This document shows, piece by piece, positions 16,517 through 26,719 of a stretch of 64,000 bases of DNA. Position 1 is the first letter of the stretch, and each line of letters opens with the position of its first letter. The position numbers were made by a program, and so were the translations under genes. The DNA is taken from assembly GCF_903815225.1 (NCBI RefSeq), contig NZ_LR813084.1, positions 1,964,501 through 2,028,500 of the forward strand, written 5' to 3'. The notes below the pieces were generated by a model. That model was not told the DNA's origin. It saw only the letters and a list, made by a program, of their open reading frames with translations, and did no database searches. The stretch comes from Delftia tsuruhatensis (lineage in GTDB: Bacteria > Pseudomonadota > Gammaproteobacteria > Burkholderiales > Burkholderiaceae_C).

Positions 16517-17602
16517 ATGAAATACAAAGCAATTGCTGCATTGGCGATGCTGGGCAGCACGGGAGCGGTGCTGGCCCAGAGTTCGGTGACGCTGTATGGC
16601 AGCATGGACCTGACCATGCCCTGGATCAGCGATGTGCGAGGGAGCCGGCTCACGCGCATGGATTCGGCCATCTCCCAGCCTGACCTTTGGGGCCTGCGCG
16701 GCTCCGAGGACCTGGGGGGCGGCCTGAAGGCCTCGTTCCAACTGGAAAATGGATTCCTCACGGACATCGGCTCGCCGATCTCGCCTACCAGCTACTTCAA
16801 CCGGGCTTCCTGGGTGGGCCTGGACAGTGCTTCGCTGGGCACGCTGCGGCTGGGGCGCCAGGTCGATTTCACGGCCGGCACGCTGAGCCAGTGGGGCAAC
16901 GGCTACCAGCTCTACAACTTCTATCTGTACCACCCGGGCAACCTGGACGGCCTGTCCAGCCAGTTCCCCGTGGACAACTCCGTGGTCTACCTGACGCCGC
17001 GCATGGGCGGGATGCAGTTCGGCGCGCAGTATGGATTTGGCGAGGTGCCGGGCCGCTCGCAGGCCAACCGTACCTACAGCGTCATGGGCAGCTATTCCAG
17101 TGCCAAGCTCAATCTGGCCGTGGCCTACACCGATGCGCGTGGCCGTGCCTTCGATATCGCCGGGCGCACGGGCCTGGCGAACGCGCTGGGCCAGGACCTG
17201 GTGGCGGGCCGGCCGCTGGTGCTCGATACCTTCCAGGTGCTGGGCATCGGCGGCGGCTACCAGCTCGATGCGCTTCCGGTCCGCCTCAACGCGCTGCTCA
17301 CGCGCTCCACGCTCAAGTACGGCGCAGCCTCCAGCCACATGAGCGCGCTCGACCTGGGCCTTGCCTGGCAGACCAGCCAGGCGGTGACTATCAACACCGG
17401 CTACTCCTTCAGCCGTTTCGAGCAGACGAAGTGGAACCAGGTCCACCTGGGCGCGCGCTACGCCTTCTCCAAGCGCACGCAGCTGCATGCCTCGGTCACG
17501 CACCAGCGCGCCTCCGAGGGCGTGGCGGCGATGAATTCCGTGGGCGTTGCCAGCGGGCGCACGCAGACCGTGATTGCGGCAGGCATACACCACTCGTTCT
17601 GA
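16517..17602 (+). CDS. Gram-negative general porin
   Basis: 361 residues. Signal peptide MKYKAIAALAMLGSTGAVLA then QSSVTLYGSMDL, the start of Burkholderia-type trimeric porins. Alternating beta strands follow, with the usual GLRGSEDLGGGLKASFQLENGF and SWVGLDSASLGTLRLGRQ segments, and the terminal Phe (IHHSF) needed for outer-membrane assembly. It forms a water-filled channel. Followed 51 bases later by iorA-like on the same strand, which suggests uptake of the operon's substrate (inference). Two palindromes precede it. Confidence 0.95.
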   Translation: MKYKAIAALAMLGSTGAVLAQSSVTLYGSMDLTMPWISDVRGSRLTRMDSAISQPDLWGLRGSEDLGGGLKASFQLENGFLTDIGSPISPTSYFNRASWVGLDSASLGTLRLGRQVDFTAGTLSQWGNGYQLYNFYLYHPGNLDGLSSQFPVDNSVVYLTPRMGGMQFGAQYGFGEVPGRSQANRTYSVMGSYSSAKLNLAVAYTDARGRAFDIAGRTGLANALGQDLVAGRPLVLDTFQVLGIGGGYQLDALPVRLNALLTRSTLKYGAASSHMSALDLGLAWQTSQAVTINTGYSFSRFEQTKWNQVHLGARYAFSKRTQLHASVTHQRASEGVAAMNSVGVASGRTQTVIAAGIHHSF

Positions 17603-17653
17603 GAGGCATGAGACATGCAGCCCGGTCGATGCGGGCGCATTGGAGACCCCACG

Positions 17654-18100
17654 ATGAAATTCACCCTCAATTCCCGAAGAGTGGCCTTTGACGGCGACGG
17701 GCAGACCCCGTTGCTGTGGGTGCTGCGCGACCACTTCAAGCTGCCGGGCACCAAGTTCGGCTGCGGCATCAGCATGTGCGGGGCCTGCACGGTGCATGTC
17801 GATGGCGAGCCGGTGCGCTCCTGCGTGCTGCCCGTCTCGACGGTGGGCGGCAAGGCGGTCACGACCATCGAAGGACTGTCCAGCAATCGTTCCCACCCCA
17901 TCCAGAAGGCCTGGATGGACAAGGACGTGCCGCAGTGCGGCTACTGCCAGTCCGGCATGGTCATGGCCGCTGCCGCGCTGCTCAAGACCCATCCACAGCC
18001 CACCGATGCGCAGATCGACGAGGCCATGACCAATCTGTGCCGCTGCGCCACCTACCATCGCATCCGGGAGGCCATCCATGCCGCAGCGTCCAAGCAATGA
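17654..18100 (+). CDS. IorA-like [2Fe-2S] subunit of a molybdenum hydroxylase
   Basis: 148 residues from [20 protein letters not shown]. Residues about 35-60 carry the plant-type [2Fe-2S] ligands ([21 protein letters not shown]). The C-terminal half has the second cluster ([11 protein letters not shown] and NLCRCATY). This is the small subunit of two-subunit xanthine-oxidase family enzymes such as isoquinoline 1-oxidoreductase, passing electrons from the molybdenum site. No FAD subunit is encoded nearby, as is usual for the IorAB type. Its end overlaps the large subunit by 23 bases. Confidence 0.93.
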   Translation: MKFTLNSRRVAFDGDGQTPLLWVLRDHFKLPGTKFGCGISMCGACTVHVDGEPVRSCVLPVSTVGGKAVTTIEGLSSNRSHPIQKAWMDKDVPQCGYCQSGMVMAAAALLKTHPQPTDAQIDEAMTNLCRCATYHRIREAIHAAASKQ

Positions 18101-20327
18101 ACGGGGCCGCACGGCCGGCTCTGCCATCTCGCTGCGGCGCAGGCATCTGCTCCAGAGCGCTGCCGCGCTGCTGGTGGCGCCTGCTGCCGGCAGCCTGCTG
18201 ATTCCGCTGGCGCAGGCCGCGCCAGCGGAGGCGGGTGCAGCGGCAGCAACGGCCTCCTCCATCGGCGACTGGGTCTGGATCGAGCCTTCGGGCCAGGTGG
18301 TGATCGGCGTGTCGCAGTGCGAGGTGGGCCAGGGCATCTACACGGGCCTGCCCCAGGTGCTGGCCGACGAGCTTGATGCCGACTGGGCCAGCGTGACCGT
18401 GCGCTTCGTCACGGGTCGCGACGCCTATCGCAACGATGCGGGCGAGATGCCGTTCCAGCAGTTCGTGGGTGCGTCGATGTCGATGAACTATTTCTACGAG
18501 CGCATGCGCCTGGCCGGCGCCCAGGCGCGCGATGTGCTGCTGCGCGCCGGCGCAAGCCGCCTGGGTGTGCGTGCGTCCCAGTGCATGACGCGTGCCGGCC
18601 GCGTGCTGCACCCCGCGACGGGCCGCAGCGTGGGCTATGGCGAGATCGTGGCCGATGCCTCCAGTCTGCCCCTGGCCGCGCGGCCGCGCATGAAGTCGGC
18701 TTCCGAGCAGGGCCTGATCGGCCGCAACCTGCGCCGTGTGGATACGCCTTCCAAGGTCGACGGCAGCGCGGTGTTCGGCATCGATGTCGAGGTGCCCGGC
18801 ATGCTGATCGGCGCCGTGCGCATGGCGCCCAGCGTGACGGGGCGCATCGTGCGCATCCGCAACGAGGCAGAGGTGCGCGCGCGCCCCGGCGTGCATGCCG
18901 TCGTGCGCACCACGCAGTGGCCCGACCCCGAGCCCAGCACCGTGGTCGTGGTGGCCGATTCGTACTGGATTGCCAAGCAGGCTGTCGATGCGCTGGACAT
19001 CGAATTCGACGCCGGCGCGGCGGCAGCCGTGGACAGCGAGCGCATCCATGCGCAGTTCGTCGCAGGCTTGTCGAACGACAAGGCCGTCGTGGCCCGCAGC
19101 CTGGGCAAGCCGCGTGAAGTGCTGGCGGCGGGCAAGACCATCACGGCCGACTACCACTCGCCCTACATCACGCACGCCACCATGGAGCCGCTGGCCGCCA
19201 CCGTGCATGTGCGCGACGGCGAGGTCGAGACCTGGGGGCCCTACCAGGGCCAGGACTTCCTGCGCGGCGAACTCGGCAAGGCCTGCGGCGTGCCTGCAGA
19301 CAAGGTGATCGTGCACACCACGTTCCTGGGCGGCAGCTTCGGGCGCAAGTACATGCCCGACTTCGCCCTGCATGCGGCGGCGGCGTCCAAGGCCGTGGGC
19401 CGGCCCGTCAAGGTCATCCGCTCGCGCGAGGACGACATACGGCATTCCTACTACCGGCCCGGCGCATCGGGGCGCTTGAGCGCCGTGCTCGGCGCCGACG
19501 GCATGCCGGCCGCGCTGCATGCGCGCATCTCGGGACAGTCGCTGTACGGGGCCATCAACCCCAAGAAGATGGCCGATGCAGGCGGCTGGGACGAGACCAT
19601 GGTCGAGTCCATCTACGACCTGATCTACGGCGTGCCCAACCTGCTGGTGGATGCCGTGGACGTGCAGCAGCCCATACCGCTGAGCTACCTGCGCAGCGTG
19701 GGCACCACGTCCAGCGTGTTCTTCCTGGAGAGCTTCATCAGCGAACTCGCCCACACCGCAGGCGTGGACGACTACCAGTACCGGCGCCGCCTGCTGGCCG
19801 GCCAGCCGCTGGCGCTGGGCGTGCTGGATGCGGCGGCGCAGGCCGCGCGCTGGGAGCAGCCCGCGCCGGCAGGCCTGCACCGCGCCATGACCTTCAACGT
19901 CTACACGGGGCGGGGCGAGAGCTTCCAGACCTTCGTCGCGCTGGTCATGGAATTGCGTGCTGTAGAAGGCCGCGTGCGGCTGGAGCGCGCCATCTGCGCC
20001 ATCGACGCGGGCCGCGTGGTCAACCCGGGCCTGGTCAAGGCCAATGTCGAGGGCGGCATCGGCTTTGCGCTGACCAACACCTTCAAGAGCCGGCTGGTCT
20101 TTGACAAGGGCGTGGTGCAGCAAAGCAATTTCCACGACTACCCGCTGCTGCAACTGTCCGAGATGCCCCGCGTGGAGGTGGTCCTGGTCGAAAGCGACAG
20201 GCCGCCCCAGGGCTGCGGCGAAGTGGCCCTGGGCCCCACGGCGCCTGCCGTGGCCACGGCCCTGTTCCATGCCACGGGCCGCCGGTTTCGCTCCATGCCG
20301 CTGCCGCAGGACATCGCGTCCACCTGA
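18078..20327 (+). CDS. IorB-like molybdopterin-binding subunit, Tat-exported
   Basis: 749 residues. The N-terminus [21 protein letters not shown] is a twin-arginine signal, so the enzyme is probably periplasmic, with the [2Fe-2S] subunit carried along. Domains follow the IorB pattern: [20 protein letters not shown], a middle cofactor-binding domain, [15 protein letters not shown] and, near residue 715, the expected catalytic Glu in [11 protein letters not shown]. Family members hydroxylate N-heteroaromatics or oxidise aldehydes. The electron acceptor is not encoded here. Specific substrate unknown. Confidence 0.93.
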   Translation: MPQRPSNERGRTAGSAISLRRRHLLQSAAALLVAPAAGSLLIPLAQAAPAEAGAAAATASSIGDWVWIEPSGQVVIGVSQCEVGQGIYTGLPQVLADELDADWASVTVRFVTGRDAYRNDAGEMPFQQFVGASMSMNYFYERMRLAGAQARDVLLRAGASRLGVRASQCMTRAGRVLHPATGRSVGYGEIVADASSLPLAARPRMKSASEQGLIGRNLRRVDTPSKVDGSAVFGIDVEVPGMLIGAVRMAPSVTGRIVRIRNEAEVRARPGVHAVVRTTQWPDPEPSTVVVVADSYWIAKQAVDALDIEFDAGAAAAVDSERIHAQFVAGLSNDKAVVARSLGKPREVLAAGKTITADYHSPYITHATMEPLAATVHVRDGEVETWGPYQGQDFLRGELGKACGVPADKVIVHTTFLGGSFGRKYMPDFALHAAAASKAVGRPVKVIRSREDDIRHSYYRPGASGRLSAVLGADGMPAALHARISGQSLYGAINPKKMADAGGWDETMVESIYDLIYGVPNLLVDAVDVQQPIPLSYLRSVGTTSSVFFLESFISELAHTAGVDDYQYRRRLLAGQPLALGVLDAAAQAARWEQPAPAGLHRAMTFNVYTGRGESFQTFVALVMELRAVEGRVRLERAICAIDAGRVVNPGLVKANVEGGIGFALTNTFKSRLVFDKGVVQQSNFHDYPLLQLSEMPRVEVVLVESDRPPQGCGEVALGPTAPAVATALFHATGRRFRSMPLPQDIAST

Positions 20328-20367
20328 TCACCACCCCAACCCCGTTTTTTTCGAGAAAAGGAATTTC

Positions 20368-21189
20368 ATGCAAGTCGAACACATCACCCCGTGCATAGGA
20401 TCGGAGATATACGGCATCGATCTCTCGGACCCGGCGCAGGTGCATGACCATGCGGACGCGCTGCGCAAGCTGCTGGCCGAGCGCCAGGTCATCTTCTTCC
20501 GCGACCAGACGCTGGACCCTGCGCAGCAGGTGCGCGTGGCCCAGGTGTTCGGCAAGGTCGAGCCCGTGTCCTCCACCTTTCCCTCGCACCCGGACGATCC
20601 CCATGTCGAGCTGCTGATCAGCCAGGGCACGCGCACCGGCACCGACATCTGGCATGCCGACCTGACCTGGCAGGCCCAGCCGCCCGCAGGCGCCTGCCTC
20701 TATGCGGTGGACGTGCCGCCCACGGGCGGCGACACCATGTGGGCCAGCATGACCACGGCCTTTGCTTCGCTGGCGCCCGAGCTGCAGGCCTATCTGCGCA
20801 AGCTGCGCGCCACCCACAACTGGGAGGCGCCGGCCCTGAGGCAAAGCCTGATGCGCCGCGATCCCTCGGGCGAGGCCTATCGGGCCACGCGCCTCAAGCA
20901 TCCGCCGCTGGAGCAGCCCGTGGTCCTGGTGCACCCGGTCACCGGCCTGCCCGTGGCCTTTGTGAACTCGCTCTACACCACGCACATCGAGGGCGTCACC
21001 AGCGACGAGAGCGCGGCGCTGATCGCCATGCTCAGCGGCCTGGCCAAGGTGCCTGAATGGCAGGTGCGCTTTCGCTGGCGCAAGGGCTCGGTGGCCATCT
21101 GGGACAACCTGGCCACCCAGCATTACGCGGTCAACGACTACCACCCCGCAGCGCGGCGCATGCACCGCGTGGCGATACGCCAGGCGTGA
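20368..21189 (+). CDS. TauD/TfdA family Fe(II)/2-oxoglutarate dioxygenase
   Basis: 273 residues from MQVEHITPCIGSEIYGIDLS; AAAAGGA precedes the ATG. Iron ligands are the H-x-D of DIWHADLTW and a distal His in TQHYAVNDY; the Arg of RRMHRVAIR would bind 2-oxoglutarate. The family hydroxylates and cleaves taurine, phenoxyacetates or sulfate esters. It lies between a molybdenum hydroxylase and a Bug receptor on one strand, suggesting a second oxidative step in the same pathway. Confidence 0.93.
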   Translation: MQVEHITPCIGSEIYGIDLSDPAQVHDHADALRKLLAERQVIFFRDQTLDPAQQVRVAQVFGKVEPVSSTFPSHPDDPHVELLISQGTRTGTDIWHADLTWQAQPPAGACLYAVDVPPTGGDTMWASMTTAFASLAPELQAYLRKLRATHNWEAPALRQSLMRRDPSGEAYRATRLKHPPLEQPVVLVHPVTGLPVAFVNSLYTTHIEGVTSDESAALIAMLSGLAKVPEWQVRFRWRKGSVAIWDNLATQHYAVNDYHPAARRMHRVAIRQA

Positions 21190-21243
21190 ACCCGGCCCCG
21201 GCCTTTGCTGAAAATGACAAAACCCACGATGAAAGCCCACCCC

Positions 21244-22221
21244 ATGAAAGCGAAACGCAAAACGCTTGCCCTAGGCATGGCCCTGGCCATGGCCCTGCTG
21301 GCCGGTTCTGCCCAGGCGCAGGCCTATCCCCACAAGCCCGTCACCATCGTCGTGGCCTATCCCGCAGGCGGTGACACCGATGCGCTGGCGCGCCTGCTGG
21401 GCGAGAAGCTGTCGGCCCGCATCGGACAGTCGGTGCTTGTGGACAACCGCGCAGGCGCCAGCGGCACCATCGGCAGCAGCTATGTGGCCAAGGCGCCGGC
21501 CGATGGCTATACGCTGCTGCTGGCGCCCAATACCTTTGCCATGGCCCAGCTGGTGCTCAAGCTGGGCGCAGGCCACGGATATGACGTGCTCAACGGATTC
21601 ACGCCCGTGATCGAGGTCGGCTCCACATCGCTGTTCCTTGTCGCCGGGCCCGGCGCGGGCGTGCGCACGCTCAAGGAGGCCGTTTCCGCGAGCCAGGGCC
21701 GTTCGCTGGGCTACGCCACCCCGGGCAATGGCTCGCCCATGCACTTTCTGGGCGAGATGGTCCGGCGCGCCACGGGCGCCCGCTTCGAGTCCATCCCCTA
21801 CAAGGGCGTGGCGCCTGCGGTCACGGACGTGGTGGGCGGCCATGTGCCCTTCACCTACAGCACGCTGGGCTCCATCGCGCCCTACCTGCCCGGCGGCAAG
21901 CTGGTGGCGCTGGCCGTGGCCGACGCCCAACGCTCGCCGCTTGCGCCCGACGTGCCCACGCTGGCCGAGCTGGGCTACAAGGACGTGGAGCTGACCGCCT
22001 GGTATGGCCTGTTCGGCCCCCGGAACATGCCTGCCGACGTGGTCAGGCTGCTGAATACGCACCTCAACGAGGTCCTCAAGATGCCCGACGTGGTGGCACG
22101 CATGGCCACGCTGGGAACTGTCCCTGTGGGCGGCCCGCCGCAGCGCCTGGGCAAGACCAATGCCAGCGACTTCGAGCGCTTCGGGCGGCTGGTCAAGGAG
22201 CTGGGCATACAGTCCGACTGA
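21244..22221 (+). CDS. Bug family tripartite-tricarboxylate substrate-binding protein
   Basis: About 325 residues: MKAKRKTLALGMALAMALLA signal peptide, cleavage near AQAQA, then YPHKPVTIVVAYPAGGDTDALAR, the Bug family hallmark, and SVLVDNRAGASGTIGSSYVAK. Bug receptors bind carboxylates and other small acids in the periplasm and usually serve TctAB transporters, which are not encoded here; orphan Bug proteins are abundant in this order. Start is ambiguous: in-frame ATGs at 21214, 21229 and 21244; the last gives the cleanest signal peptide. Confidence 0.92.
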   Translation: MKAKRKTLALGMALAMALLAGSAQAQAYPHKPVTIVVAYPAGGDTDALARLLGEKLSARIGQSVLVDNRAGASGTIGSSYVAKAPADGYTLLLAPNTFAMAQLVLKLGAGHGYDVLNGFTPVIEVGSTSLFLVAGPGAGVRTLKEAVSASQGRSLGYATPGNGSPMHFLGEMVRRATGARFESIPYKGVAPAVTDVVGGHVPFTYSTLGSIAPYLPGGKLVALAVADAQRSPLAPDVPTLAELGYKDVELTAWYGLFGPRNMPADVVRLLNTHLNEVLKMPDVVARMATLGTVPVGGPPQRLGKTNASDFERFGRLVKELGIQSD

Positions 22222-22268
22222 GGGCGGCGCACCGGACGAAAGGAGGGAGCAGCGGGCGCCGGCGCAAG

Positions 22269-23009
22269 TCAATCCGGGTGGTGGCCCGGGTGTGGTGGGT
22301 GGTCTTGCGCCGGCGCATCCTGCCTGATGCGCTCGGCCAGCAGGTGGGACATGAAGCGCAGATAGTGCTCGACCTGCTGGTCTGCCTGCGGCCCTTCCCC
22401 GAACAGTTCGGCCAGCAGCGGCCGTGCCGTGGGCAGGAAGGCCGAAATGCTGAGGATGGCCAGGTGGATGAAGCGCGGGTCCACCTGTGCCGGGTGGCTG
22501 GCCTGCGCTCCGTCCATCAGCATGGTCGAGGTCAGCTCCAGCCCGCGCCGCGTGATGCGCTGCAGCGGCGTGCCCGAGGGCGGAGGCTCTTCTTCGCTTT
22601 CATAGTGGTAGATCTCGGACAGCGCCAGCCGCTCGAACTGCGGGTGCTCGCGCATGAAATCCAGCCGCAGCAGCAGGCGCTGGTAGACGCGCTCTTCCAC
22701 CGTGCCCTGCGTCCTGAGCGCCACTTCCATGCGGTTTTGCAGCTCCTGCATCAGGGACTCCGTCACTTCCTGCAGCAGTCCCTTGAGGCTGCTGAAGTAG
22801 TAGCGCACCAGCGCCCGCGTGACGCCGGCCGCTGCCGCGATTTCCAGAATGCTCAGTTGCTCCGGCGTGCGGGTCTTGAGCAGGTTGACCGTGGTCTGCA
22901 GGATGATGTCCCGGCCGACGGCATCGTCGGCCAGCGGGCGGCCGCTGTTGCGGCGGGGCTTCTTGGGCGCGGAATCGGCAGGCTTCTTTTGGGGCGGCAT
23001 GCGGGCCAT
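22269..23009 (-). CDS. TetR family transcriptional regulator
   Basis: 246 residues from MARMPPQKKP; a basic Lys/Pro-rich tail precedes the helix-turn-helix at about 40-70 (LSILEIAAAAGVTRALVRYYFSS). The C-terminal ligand-binding part is helical and not recognisable. Convergent with the catabolic operon at 16517-22221, so it may control that or the minus-strand genes. In-frame sequence upstream of 23009 is in the thioredoxin-like gene region and is not used. An alternative start is the ATG at 23000. Confidence 0.85.
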   Translation of the reverse strand: MARMPPQKKPADSAPKKPRRNSGRPLADDAVGRDIILQTTVNLLKTRTPEQLSILEIAAAAGVTRALVRYYFSSLKGLLQEVTESLMQELQNRMEVALRTQGTVEERVYQRLLLRLDFMREHPQFERLALSEIYHYESEEEPPPSGTPLQRITRRGLELTSTMLMDGAQASHPAQVDPRFIHLAILSISAFLPTARPLLAELFGEGPQADQQVEHYLRFMSHLLAERIRQDAPAQDHPPHPGHHPD

Positions 23010-23046
23010 TGTCGGCGATACACAGGCAGCGGCTGCTTCGCAAGTG

Positions 23047-23379
23047 TCAGGGCTGGGCGGTGATGCGGGCCAGCGCGTCCTCGATCTCGCGGGCCTGCTG
23101 GGGCCGCACCAGCCTTTGCACCTCCTGCCCGTCACGCAGAAAAACCAGGGTGGGCCAGAGCTTGACGCGGTAGCTGCGTCCCAGGGCCCTGCCGGGGCCG
23201 TCTTCCACCTTGATGTGGGCCACCTGCGGGGCGGCATCCAGCGCCTGGGCAATCAGCGGTTGCGCGCGCTGGCAGTGGCCGCACCAGGCGGTGCCGAACT
23301 CCAGCAAGGTAGCGCCGGGCAGCGTATCGACGGTGCTGCGATCGGGGGCGTCGGTCAGGTGCTTGGACTGGAAGGGCAT
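23047..23379 (-). CDS. Thioredoxin family protein
   Basis: 110 residues from MPFQSKHLTDAPDRSTVD. Active site WCGHC in LLEFGTAWCGHCQRAQPL (residues 32-36) and the cis-Pro segment LWPTLVFLRDG. The CGHC centre is more oxidising than the CGPC of TrxA. AGGAG precedes the ATG. It follows moeA by 13 bases and may be cotranscribed with the cofactor genes. Role unknown. Confidence 0.88.
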   Translation of the reverse strand: MPFQSKHLTDAPDRSTVDTLPGATLLEFGTAWCGHCQRAQPLIAQALDAAPQVAHIKVEDGPGRALGRSYRVKLWPTLVFLRDGQEVQRLVRPQQAREIEDALARITAQP

Positions 23380-23392
23380 GGGCAATCTCCTG

Positions 23393-24730
23393 TCAGGGAA
23401 AGGCCTGCAGCGGCAGGATGGACACGGTTTCGCCGGCTTGCACGGCAGCGCGCTCATGTTCGAGCACGATGAGGCAGTCGGCCTCGGCCATGGAACTGAG
23501 TACGCCCGAGCCCTGCGGCCCCGTGGTGCGCACCATGCAGCGGCCATCGGCGCCCTTGGACAGAATGCCGCGCTGGTACTCGGTGCGGCCGGGCCGCTTG
23601 GACAGGGCCTGCGCAGCCACAGCCTGGGGCAGGGCGGCCGGTTCACCGTCCACGGCGGCGGCGCCCATGAGCTGCAGCAGCGCCGGCCGTACAAAGACCA
23701 GAAAGCTCACCATGGCAGCCACGGGATTGCCGGGCAGGCCGATCAGTACCGTGGTGCGTGCCGGTGGCCGGCTGGCGGCAAATGGCGTGCCCGCATCGGG
23801 CTGCAACAGGCCCACGGCCAGCGGCCGGCCCGGCCGCATGGCCAGGCGCCAGAAATGCACGCTGCCCATGCGTTGCAGCATGGCGCGCGTATGGTCGGCC
23901 TCGCCCGCGCTGATGCCGCCGCTGGTCAGCACCACGTCGGCCAGGGAGGCGGCTTCGCGCAGGCGCTCCTGCAAGGCTTCGGGCTGGTCGGCCACCACGC
24001 CCAGGTCCAGCACCTTGACGCCCATGCGCTGCAGCAGGCCGATGAGGCTGAAGCGGTTGCTGTCGTAGACCGCCCCTTCGCGCAGCGCCGTGCCGGGGTG
24101 CAGGATTTCATCGCCCGTGGAGAAATAGGCCACGCGCAGCCGCCTGCGAACATGCACCTGAGACTGGCCCAGGCTGGCGATCAGGCCCAGGGCCGCCGGA
24201 TGCAGGCGCTGGCCCGCCGCCAGCGCCACGCAGCCCTGGCTCAGATCCTCGCCGCGCCTGCGGCGGTTGTCTCCGGTGCGCACGCTGCCGGCGGGAATGC
24301 GTACATGGTCGGGCGAGGTCGCATCGGCGGGTTCGGTGCGTTCGTGCGCGATCACCGTGTCCAGACCGGCCGGCAGCACGGCGCCCGTCATGATCTTGAT
24401 GCACTCGCCCGCCCGCACCGTGCCATGCCAGGGCTTGCCGGCCAGGGCCTGGCCGACCACGCGCAGCACCAGCGGGGCGCCGGCCTGCAGCTGGCTGCCG
24501 TCGAAGGCATAGCCATCCATGGCGGCATTGTCATGCGCGGGCACGTCGATGGGGGAGACGATGTCTTCAGCCAGCATCCGGTCCAGCGCGTCGGCCAGCG
24601 CCAGCGTTTCCACGTCCACCACCGGGCCCAGGGGCTGCAGCAGGCTGGCCAGCTGGGACAGTGCCTGATCAACGCTCAGGTCCTGGGCGGAGGCGGTGGG
24701 GGCGGAGGCGGGCTGGAAGGTGGCGGTCAT
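23393..24730 (-). CDS. moeA: Molybdopterin molybdenumtransferase MoeA
   Basis: 445 residues. Family segments: PIDVPAHDNAAMDGYAF near residue 70, GECIKIMTGAVLPAGLDTVI, a molybdopterin-binding domain with LTSGGISAGEADHTRAML, and GLPGNPVAAMVSFLVFVRP. MoeA inserts molybdate into adenylylated molybdopterin. The ATG at 24730 is used; a GTG at 24763 overlaps the mobA stop as GTGA and is an alternative coupled start. The product is needed by the molybdenum hydroxylase encoded at 17.7-20.3 kb. Confidence 0.95.
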   Translation of the reverse strand: MTATFQPASAPTASAQDLSVDQALSQLASLLQPLGPVVDVETLALADALDRMLAEDIVSPIDVPAHDNAAMDGYAFDGSQLQAGAPLVLRVVGQALAGKPWHGTVRAGECIKIMTGAVLPAGLDTVIAHERTEPADATSPDHVRIPAGSVRTGDNRRRRGEDLSQGCVALAAGQRLHPAALGLIASLGQSQVHVRRRLRVAYFSTGDEILHPGTALREGAVYDSNRFSLIGLLQRMGVKVLDLGVVADQPEALQERLREAASLADVVLTSGGISAGEADHTRAMLQRMGSVHFWRLAMRPGRPLAVGLLQPDAGTPFAASRPPARTTVLIGLPGNPVAAMVSFLVFVRPALLQLMGAAAVDGEPAALPQAVAAQALSKRPGRTEYQRGILSKGADGRCMVRTTGPQGSGVLSSMAEADCLIVLEHERAAVQAGETVSILPLQAFP

Positions 24731-24759
24731 CAGAACGGAATCCGGTGGGGCAAGGCCGG

Positions 24760-25455
24760 TCACGGCGGCGTCACGGGCACACAGGCCGCGGCCTGCGCCA
24801 GGGCCTGCAGCTCCTGCTGCGTGTTGGCGTTGGCAAAGGCCAGCGGGCTGTCGTCCGCGCGATCGAACAGGGCGGTGGCGCAGCGGTGCCGGCCCGTCCA
24901 GGCATCGATCTTGCGGCCGCCCGAACGTATGAAGGACTGCAGGCTATCACGCAGCGATGACCGCATCAGGCAGAACACGGGCTGGGCCCGCAGCCTGGAT
25001 TGATCTGTATCAGGCGAGCGTTCCCAGCCATGGGCGACGACGAGGTCGGCCCCAGGCTGCTGCGCCAGCGCAGCCTGCGCGAGCCGCTGCACAAGGTCCT
25101 GGGGGAACAGCGGCGTGTCGCAGGGAACGCAGACCAGCCAGGGTGTCGGGCAATGGGTGAGGCCGCTCAGGAAGCCGGCCAGCGGGCCGGGGTAGTCGGG
25201 TTCGGCATCGGGCCAGACCGGGGCGCCATAGGGTGCGCCCAGTTGCGCATAGGCCTCGGCATGGCGATTGGCGTTGAGCATCAGATGCCCGACCTGGGGC
25301 GCAAGGCGGCTGAGCGCGTGGGCCACCAGCGGCTGGCCCAGAAAGGGCTGCAGGCCCTTGTCGATGCCGCCCATGCGCATGCCGCGCCCGCCTGCCAGCA
25401 CGCAGCCCGTGATGTCGCTCATGGGCAGGGTGTCGGGCAGGGAGGAAATGGGCAT
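24760..25455 (-). CDS. mobA: Molybdenum cofactor guanylyltransferase MobA
   Basis: 231 residues from [20 protein letters not shown]. The nucleotide-binding motif [21 protein letters not shown] is typical of GTP-using MobA, with [14 protein letters not shown] and [10 protein letters not shown] after it. It makes the bis-guanine dinucleotide cofactor used by DMSO-reductase-type enzymes. Xanthine-oxidase-type enzymes usually use the cytosine form made by MocA, which is not encoded here. An ATG at 25422 is an alternative start. Confidence 0.93.
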   Translation of the reverse strand: MPISSLPDTLPMSDITGCVLAGGRGMRMGGIDKGLQPFLGQPLVAHALSRLAPQVGHLMLNANRHAEAYAQLGAPYGAPVWPDAEPDYPGPLAGFLSGLTHCPTPWLVCVPCDTPLFPQDLVQRLAQAALAQQPGADLVVAHGWERSPDTDQSRLRAQPVFCLMRSSLRDSLQSFIRSGGRKIDAWTGRHRCATALFDRADDSPLAFANANTQQELQALAQAAACVPVTPP

Positions 25456-25517
25456 GTGTGGCCTGTGATGGAGGAACCGAGGGGAAAGGGAAAGGGAGAC
25501 CCGCGCGCCGCGCGGGC

Positions 25518-26654
25518 TCAGCCGCCGATGTAGCTCATCTCTATGCGCCTGCGCTGCGTGTCCGTGCTGGACGGCAGGCTGGCGCGCAGTTCGGAATAGC
25601 GGTCGGTGCGCTGCTGCCAGATGGGGGCCAGCGCGGCTGCCACTTCCTCGTCGCTGGCGCCGCTGCGCAGCAGGCTGCGCAGATCCCAGCCTTCGGAGGC
25701 GAACAGGCACAGGTACAGCCGGCCCTCGGTGGACAGGCGCGCACGGTTGCAGTCGCCGCAAAAGGCGTGGGTGACGCTGCTGATCACACCGACCTCGCCC
25801 AGCGAGGGATCGTGCAGGCCCTGCGCATCGGCATATCCCCAGCGCACGGCGGTCTCGCCCAGGCTGCTGGCCTGCAGCGGCACCAGGGGCAGTTCGGCAC
25901 GCAGCCGGGCGATGACTTCGTCGGAGGGCAGGACCTCGTTCATGCGCCAGCCGTTGGTCGCGCCCACGTCCATGTACTCGATGAAGCGCAAGGTCACGCC
26001 CGTGCCCTGGAAGTGGCGCGCCATGGGCAGGATCTGGTCCTCGTTGGTGCCGCGCTTGACCACCATGTTGACCTTGATGTTGCCCAGGCCTGCCGCCTGG
26101 GCCGCCTCGATGCCGGCCAGCACGTCGGAGACCGGAAAGTCCACGTCGTTCATGCTGCGGAACACCGCGTCGTCCAGCCCGTCCAGGCTGACGGTGACGC
26201 GGTTCAGACCTGCCGCCTTGAGCGCACGGGCCTTGCGCGCCAGCAGCGAGCCATTGGTGGTCAGCGTCAGGTCCAGCGGCTGGCCGTCGGGCGTGCGCAG
26301 GGTGGCCAGCTGTTCCACCAGTGTCTCCATGTTCTTGCGCAGCAGGGGCTCACCGCCCGTCAGCCGGATCTTGCGCACGCCATGCTGCACGAACAGGCGT
26401 GCCGTGCGTGTGATCTCCTCGAAGCTCAGCAGCGAGCCGTGCGGCAGGTAGCGGTAGTGCTTGTCGAAGACTTCCTTGGGCATGCAGTAGCTGCAGCGGA
26501 AGTTGCAGCGGTCGGTGACGCTGATGCGCAGGTCGCGCAAAGGCCGGCCAAGCCGGTCGCGCAGATCGCCGGTGGGCGCCTGCAGCAGGCTTGGCACGGT
26601 GGCCGGGCGTGTGGGGGCGCGCTCGTCGACCAGGGGGATCACTCGTTCTGCCAT
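25518..26654 (-). CDS. moaA: GTP 3',8-cyclase MoaA
   Basis: 378 residues. Radical-SAM cluster cysteines C50, C54 and C57 in [16 protein letters not shown] segment LTGGEPLLR; second cluster in the C-terminal part ([15 protein letters not shown] and YLCLF); and the terminal Gly-Gly (MSYIGG) that is essential in MoaA. It starts molybdopterin synthesis from GTP with MoaC. The frame is open further upstream, but the ATG at 26654 fits family length. Confidence 0.95.
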   Translation of the reverse strand: MAERVIPLVDERAPTRPATVPSLLQAPTGDLRDRLGRPLRDLRISVTDRCNFRCSYCMPKEVFDKHYRYLPHGSLLSFEEITRTARLFVQHGVRKIRLTGGEPLLRKNMETLVEQLATLRTPDGQPLDLTLTTNGSLLARKARALKAAGLNRVTVSLDGLDDAVFRSMNDVDFPVSDVLAGIEAAQAAGLGNIKVNMVVKRGTNEDQILPMARHFQGTGVTLRFIEYMDVGATNGWRMNEVLPSDEVIARLRAELPLVPLQASSLGETAVRWGYADAQGLHDPSLGEVGVISSVTHAFCGDCNRARLSTEGRLYLCLFASEGWDLRSLLRSGASDEEVAAALAPIWQQRTDRYSELRASLPSSTDTQRRRIEMSYIGG

Positions 26655-26719
26655 GTCCCCGATTTTGCCCGAATGCCCAAATCCAGGCACCGCGAAGGTC
26701 CAGGCTCCCTGATCTGCGC

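Noticed and set aside
17982-20270. Long open frame on the minus strand opposite the molybdenum subunit gene
   Set aside because: It is His/Ala/Gly-rich shadow sequence with no family features, caused by high GC. The plus-strand frame has clear motifs.
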